The notes under the pieces were generated by a model. The model was not told the origin of the DNA. It ran no database searches and saw nothing but the letters and a program-made list of their open reading frames with translations. A program made the translations under genes and the position numbers. Below, one piece after another: positions 13,566 to 17,149 of a stretch of DNA of 17,149 nucleotides (position 1 is the first letter of the stretch; every line of letters begins with the position of its first letter). The DNA comes from an uncultured Bermanella sp. (GTDB lineage: Bacteria; Pseudomonadota; Gammaproteobacteria; Pseudomonadales; Oceanobacteraceae), in NCBI GenBank assembly GCA_913054445.1, contig CAJXIK010000014.1, positions 1-17,149 on the forward strand. The letters are read 5' to 3'.

Positions 13566-16124
13566 ATGAAACCTCCATGCAGCCATTGCCGCCACATGCC
13601 TCTATTGTTTTTATGCATATTATTGCTGGTCAGCCCCCACGGCCTGAGCCAGGCCGTATTATCGACTGGCCAGCAACGGCTGGACAAATTTGACATATTC
13701 ATGGATGTCGCTCATCAGCATGATGCTGTCAGCGTTCAGCGCTTAGCCCAGCAGGATTGGCAGCCCATACACAACAATCACCTTAACCTTGGCTTTACGC
13801 CCGCCACCGTCTGGATAAGGTTTAGCCTTAGCAACCCTAGCAGTCACGCCGTGCAGCGACTGCTAGATGTGAACTACCCGCTGCTGGATTATGTGACTCT
13901 GTACCAGGTATTTAACAGCCAGCAGCCACAGGTGATCATGCGCAGTGGCGACCGGCTCCCCTTCACGCGGCGCAATCTTAATCACCCAAATTTCATCAGC
14001 GCCCTTAATTTACCAGCACAGCAGCGACACGATTATCTGCTAAAAATCAGCAGTGACAGCCCTATACAAACAGAGCTCATCCTGTGGCGCACAGATGCCT
14101 TTCAGGCGCATTATCGCCAGCACGCCAGCATCTTGTTTTTTTATCTGGGGCTCATATTCAGCAGCGCCGCCTTTAATTTATTGGTTTTTCTATACCTGAG
14201 GGAAAATGTCTACCTTGCCTACTCTCTGTACGCCGCCAGTTTTGCTTTATTCATAGCCAGCCAGCACGCCACATTATTTGAATACGTCTTCCCGTCCGCC
14301 CCTGAGCTACACCATGGCTCGCAATTGCTGCTGTCTAATGTGGCGCTCGCGTTTACCGCCTGCTTTAATCTATTATTTTTAAAGATAAAAACCTTCAGTA
14401 AGTCCGGCTGGGGGCTGCTGATCTGCATGCTCTTGCCGCTGTTTTTGTTGCTGGCCAGCTCGGCCATGAGCTTCACTCTGGCCATTCAAGCCACTGTATT
14501 GACGGCGCTCATCATCATTCCCACTATCTTCGTGATCGGCGTACTGAACATCAGGAAGAATAGCGACGCAGGCTTCTTCGTGGCCGCCTGGCTTTGCCTG
14601 TTCATGGGTATAGTGACCTTTCTTACCTCTAAGATCGGCTTGATTGGCTTCGGCCCACTCATCAATCACTCAATACTCATTGGCTCGGCGCTGGAGCTAT
14701 TAATATTTGCCGCCGCCCTAGCACGGCGCATACACACTGAAAAGATGACACGCATACAGGCCCAGCAAATCATCATAGAAGGCAGCCGCCAAACCGTTAA
14801 GCTACATCAGGACATCATCTACAGCACCACCCACCACAATATCACTGGCTTGCCCAACCGCCATTATTTCGCCCGCTGGCTAACCCTGCACCTGCGCCAG
14901 CAGCAGCCTTGCACATTGGTGTTATTTCACCTCTCTCGCCTCCATGAAATCGACAAGACCCTAGGGCGCGACATCAGCAACGAGGCTTTGGAGACCTTCG
15001 GCCTAAGACTTAACAGCGAGATTCAGCTGCTGGATGACATTGCCGTGCTAGACAGCAAGGAAAATTTTTATGTGGCCACATTCAGTGCCAACACCCACGG
15101 CCTAATCATTAGCAAGACCGTTGACGAAGCGCTGCTCTCTCAGCTCAAGCGCCTCCATGAGCGCCTCAACACGGCGCTCATGGTCGACAGCATGGAGATC
15201 GAGCCTTATGTACACTGCGCCTATGCGCTCTACCCCGAGCATGGCCGCGACGCCCAAATTCTCATGCGCCACGCCAGTATCGCACTGGACGCCGCCCCCA
15301 ACTTTGCGCAGCACATGGCCCAGTACAGCAAGGAGATTAACCCTTATAACGAACGCCGCTTAAAACTCATGGCCGAACTCAAACGAGCCATTGCGAGCAA
15401 TACTCTTGCTTTATATTACCAACCCCTAGTGGACACCTATAGCGGCCAATTCATCGGTGCCGAGGCGCTTATTCGCTGGCCCCACGCCGAGCATGGTTTG
15501 ATCATGCCCGATGAGTTCATCCCCATAGCCGAAAAGAGCGGCGTCATTCAAGCCCTCAGCCTGTGGGTGATTCGCAGCGCCATGCAACCCTTGCGGGCCT
15601 GGGTCGATATCAACCCCGACTTTTTATTGTCGGTTAATGTTAGCGCCTTGAATTTACAAGATAATAAGTTTGTATCCGCTCTCCATGAGTTGTTTGCTGA
15701 CAACCTAACGCTAGCAAACAACATGATTCTGGAGGTCACCGAATCACAGATGATGACCGACACTCAGCACGCCATGCAGAATTTATGGGGGCTAAGAGAG
15801 CTGGGGTTTCACATCGCCATAGACGACTTTGGCACTGGCTACAGCAACCTCGCCTACCTCACTCAGCTGCCCGCCAGTGAACTCAAGATCGACAAGGCAT
15901 TTATTTTCAACCTTGAGCACGAGCCGCAAAATCAGACGCTGGTGGCCACCACCATTCAACTGGCCCATGGCCTCGGCCTAAAAGTCGTGGCCGAAGGGGT
16001 AGAATCGGAGGCTGCTAGGGTTTTGCTGGGGAGGTTGAACTGTGACTTCTGCCAAGGCTTTCACTTTAGCCGCGCCCTGCCCATTCAGGACTTCAATGCC
16101 TTGTATGCTGAAAACCGTGCCTAG
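13566..16124 (+). CDS. 7TMR-DISM membrane sensor with degenerate GGDEF and intact EAL (c-di-GMP phosphodiesterase)
   Basis: Predicted inner-membrane enzyme that hydrolyses cyclic di-GMP in response to a periplasmic signal. The 852 residues comprise a signal peptide (to about 30), a periplasmic 7TMR-DISMED2-like beta domain (about 38-175), seven membrane helices (about 187-387), a short linker, a GGDEF-like domain (about 420-585) and an EAL domain (about 597-845). The GGDEF domain keeps ITGLPNRHYF (426-435), but the active loop reads VLDSKENF (494-501), so cyclase activity should be lost. The EAL domain keeps E633 (EAL), N691, E723, D753-D754 (DDFGTG), K774, E810 (AEGVES) and Q830 (CQGFHF), consistent with active phosphodiesterase. 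Start: ATG at 13566 has no clear Shine-Dalgarno; ATG at 13596 would leave a clean signal peptide (MPLLFLCILLL). Confidence 0.93.
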   Translation: MKPPCSHCRHMPLLFLCILLLVSPHGLSQAVLSTGQQRLDKFDIFMDVAHQHDAVSVQRLAQQDWQPIHNNHLNLGFTPATVWIRFSLSNPSSHAVQRLLDVNYPLLDYVTLYQVFNSQQPQVIMRSGDRLPFTRRNLNHPNFISALNLPAQQRHDYLLKISSDSPIQTELILWRTDAFQAHYRQHASILFFYLGLIFSSAAFNLLVFLYLRENVYLAYSLYAASFALFIASQHATLFEYVFPSAPELHHGSQLLLSNVALAFTACFNLLFLKIKTFSKSGWGLLICMLLPLFLLLASSAMSFTLAIQATVLTALIIIPTIFVIGVLNIRKNSDAGFFVAAWLCLFMGIVTFLTSKIGLIGFGPLINHSILIGSALELLIFAAALARRIHTEKMTRIQAQQIIIEGSRQTVKLHQDIIYSTTHHNITGLPNRHYFARWLTLHLRQQQPCTLVLFHLSRLHEIDKTLGRDISNEALETFGLRLNSEIQLLDDIAVLDSKENFYVATFSANTHGLIISKTVDEALLSQLKRLHERLNTALMVDSMEIEPYVHCAYALYPEHGRDAQILMRHASIALDAAPNFAQHMAQYSKEINPYNERRLKLMAELKRAIASNTLALYYQPLVDTYSGQFIGAEALIRWPHAEHGLIMPDEFIPIAEKSGVIQALSLWVIRSAMQPLRAWVDINPDFLLSVNVSALNLQDNKFVSALHELFADNLTLANNMILEVTESQMMTDTQHAMQNLWGLRELGFHIAIDDFGTGYSNLAYLTQLPASELKIDKAFIFNLEHEPQNQTLVATTIQLAHGLGLKVVAEGVESEAARVLLGRLNCDFCQGFHFSRALPIQDFNALYAENRA

Positions 16125-16254
16125 CGCTGATTTACCTCGTTCCCCGACCCCAGAGGCTTACATGAGATCATTTCAATGCCTTGTATGCCGAAAACCGTGC
16201 CTAGTGCGCCCTAGATTCCCACAATAACCGACTCCAGAGGCTTACATGAAATCA
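16092..16254 (+). repeat. Tandem duplication of a gene junction (about 80-84 bp unit)
   Basis: Two copies lie head to tail. A 33-bp block at 16092-16124 recurs at 16172-16204 with one mismatch, and a 27-bp block at 16144-16170 recurs at 16228-16254 with two mismatches. The middles are unlike each other (19 and 23 nt). The unit covers the last codons and stop of the EAL gene, the gap, the ribosome-binding site and the first codons of the next gene. Copy 2 therefore holds a vestige of the EAL 3' end, and copy 1 a spare ribosome-binding site and ATG. Confidence 0.93.
16162..16227 (+). CDS. 21-codon upstream ORF created by the duplication
   Basis: ATG at 16162 is preceded by AGAGG with a five-nt spacer, the same signal used by the gene at 16246. 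The frame ends at TAA 16225-16227, 18 nt before that gene. The predicted peptide is MRSFQCLVCRKPCLVRPRFP plus Q. It is probably a by-product of the duplication, but it could be translated and influence the downstream start. No homolog is recognised. Confidence 0.3.
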   Translation: MRSFQCLVCRKPCLVRPRFPQ

Positions 16255-16746
16255 CTGCTGGCTCTGTGTTGCATGCTATTAAGTGTTCCGTCCTTGGCCG
16301 AACACAGAGTGTTTGTGGGCCTGTATTCTGACCATTACGGCTACAAGCAATATGAGGATTACCGTGCCAGTAGCCGACGCCACCAAGAAATACGCCCGCT
16401 CAATCAAGGGGGGCCAAAAGCCAGTAAATTAATGGGCTACATGTACACCGCGCCGGGCTATAGCCTAGGTGCCTGCACCTTTAAGAACAGTTTTTATGAA
16501 AGGACCCACTGCCTATTAGGCCTGCTCAGGTACCCAGTCACAGACAGCGTAATATTTGAAACCGGCTTAAACCTAACCTACGGCTACCGCCCTGCTCTCA
16601 TCATGCAGATGGCCAGCCTCAGCATGAGCAAGAAGCTGTTGCCCATTCCTATGGTTGGCATCACCTTCGAATACAAGAAATCCAGCCTCTCGTACAACTA
16701 CATGGCCCCTGGTATCACCACCCTAGTGCTCGCCTGGAAACTGTGA
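16246..16746 (+). CDS. Small exported protein of unknown function, possible outer-membrane beta-barrel
   Basis: I do not recognise a specific family. The 166-residue product has a classical signal peptide (MKSLLALCCMLLSVPSLA) with a likely cut after SLA at residue 18. The mature part alternates short polar and aromatic stretches (HRVFVGLYSDHYGY, SKLMGYMYTA, LGACTFKNSFYERTHCLLGLLRY, VIFETGLNLTYGYRP, VGITFEYKKSSLSYNYMAPGITTLVLAWKL), the look of a small beta-barrel or beta-sandwich. The general layout recalls small enzymatic or structural barrels such as the PagP type, but no catalytic motif is claimed. Two Cys in the mature part (in GACTF and THCLL) could form a disulfide. It starts at the second copy of the duplicated junction, with AGAGG five nt upstream, and overlaps the next gene by one base. 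Confidence 0.75.
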   Translation: MKSLLALCCMLLSVPSLAEHRVFVGLYSDHYGYKQYEDYRASSRRHQEIRPLNQGGPKASKLMGYMYTAPGYSLGACTFKNSFYERTHCLLGLLRYPVTDSVIFETGLNLTYGYRPALIMQMASLSMSKKLLPIPMVGITFEYKKSSLSYNYMAPGITTLVLAWKL

Positions 16747-16967
16747 TGAAGCGATTCTTGCCCGCCTATGAAAGCCGCATGAACAAATATCGGCGACACC
16801 TGACAGCCGCGCAGGAATACCTAGCCGCCGCCAAACGATCGCAAGATTCGCCGGCCCAATTGCAGATTCATCTAGCGGAGATACGCAGGCTCACAGAGCT
16901 TATGGCGCTGTGCAGGCTAATATGCGCAGACATTAACCAGTTTGAAGAAGAACTTAACGACAAATGA
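16746..16967 (+). CDS. Small helical protein of unknown function, coupled to the exported protein
   Basis: The ATG at 16746-16748 overlaps the stop of the previous gene in a TGATG arrangement, a strong sign of translational coupling. The GTG at 16743, one codon earlier, is a less likely start. The 73-residue product is rich in Ala, Leu, Arg, Glu and Gln and looks all-helical with heptad-like spacing (about 10-70). It has two Cys (in LCRLICAD) and no signal peptide or membrane helix, so it is probably cytoplasmic. I cannot assign a family. Confidence 0.6.
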   Translation: MKRFLPAYESRMNKYRRHLTAAQEYLAAAKRSQDSPAQLQIHLAEIRRLTELMALCRLICADINQFEEELNDK

Positions 16968-17119
16968 AGTGCGATTAGCTCAGGGTAACAGCTTTAAAAT
17001 AAGGGCCGCTCAACCTGTGAAACCTGCCTGACCAATGTTTCAATTATTGAGACCCCTCAGGCTGTAAAGTTTGAGCTTGGAATGGTGCAGTTTTAGTTTG
17101 GGGTCTTTGAAGCATGGTC
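16968..17119. other. Intergenic region with a long-range inverted repeat
   Basis: No convincing gene is visible here. AGACCCC (17050-17056) and GGGGTCT (17100-17106) form a perfect 7-bp inverted repeat around 43 nt, followed by only three T. The repeat might bring together a leader structure or act as a weak terminator for the upstream pair. The start of the region (GCGATTAGCTCAGGGTAAC) resembles a tRNA D-arm, but no T-arm or acceptor stem follows. Confidence 0.4.
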
Positions 17120-17135
17120 GTGCCATGGATGGCAC
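17120..17135 (+). promoter_or_regulatory. Candidate CsrA/RsmA binding hairpin ahead of a gene at the right edge
   Basis: GTGCC-ATGGAT-GGCAC folds as a 5-bp stem with a hexaloop ANGGAN. The sequence CATGGATG matches the RsmA/CsrA consensus CANGGANG exactly. A second GGA lies in AAGGA (17140-17144), just before an ATG at 17147. Paired GGA sites at a ribosome-binding site are the usual layout of CsrA repression. The true start of the downstream gene is uncertain: ATG at 17125 and 17114 also open frames, and AAGGA is only two bases from the ATG at 17147. Confidence 0.5.
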
Positions 17136-17149
17136 TTATAAGGACAATG

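Noticed and set aside
13474..13578. Extended GltX N-terminus of 35 residues
   Set aside because: GltX proteins begin just before the PSPTGDPHVG motif, and the ATG at 13473 has a good Shine-Dalgarno; the extension would also overlap the promoter.
16970..17040. tRNA-like start (GATTAGCTCAGGGTAAC) after the last gene
   Set aside because: Resembles a D-arm, but the D-stem pairs poorly and there is no T-arm (GGTTCRA), anticodon stem or acceptor match.

Overview
The window is a stretch of chromosome from a gammaproteobacterium, probably a free-living aquatic one distantly related to pseudomonads. The evidence is the conserved order tig-clpP-clpX-lon-hupB-ppiD with a nearby mltD-type lytic transglycosylase, KDO (LPS) biosynthesis genes, E. 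coli-type LexA boxes (CTGT-N8-ACAG), and E. coli-like sigma70 and sigma32 promoter signals. No insertion sequence, prophage, CRISPR array, rRNA or convincing tRNA is visible. Species identity cannot be read from the sequence alone.

Layout. Positions 1-1708 hold the possible first codons of a divergent gene at the left edge and a lipoprotein lytic transglycosylase (mltD, + strand). A bidirectional terminator separates it from ppiD. Positions 1782-10084 are a proteostasis block on the minus strand: tig (trigger factor), clpP, clpX, lon, hupB and ppiD, read right to left. Terminator hairpins follow tig, clpX and hupB. lon has a close match to a sigma32 heat-shock promoter and hupB a good sigma70 promoter. 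Positions 10233-10634 hold two LexA boxes driving a 112-residue SulA-like protein, divergent from tig. Positions 10627-13473 are a minus-strand operon gltX-kdsC-kdsB (glutamyl-tRNA synthetase and two enzymes of CMP-KDO synthesis); its last gene overlaps the SulA-like gene tail to tail by 8 bp. Positions 13566-16967 are on the plus strand: a membrane 7TMR-DISM / degenerate GGDEF / EAL protein, a small exported protein of unknown function that looks like a beta-barrel, and a coupled 73-residue protein of unknown function. The right end is non-coding apart from the likely leader of a further gene, which carries a hairpin matching the CsrA/RsmA binding consensus.

How they work together. The minus-strand block covers co-translational folding (trigger factor), ATP-dependent proteolysis (ClpXP, Lon), periplasmic folding (PpiD) and nucleoid packing (HU). 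The SulA-like gene beside it appears to be under tandem LexA control. In E. coli SulA is a Lon substrate, and lon lies about 4 kb away here, so the two could form a cell-division checkpoint module, but that is inference. The accessory points most worth a second look are the tandem SOS boxes with the short SulA-like protein, the roughly 80 bp tandem duplication of a gene junction that creates a second ribosome-binding site, start codon and 21-residue upstream ORF, and the CsrA-type hairpin at the right edge. No clear undescribed multi-gene system was found; the closest candidates are the two unrecognised coupled genes at 16246-16967.
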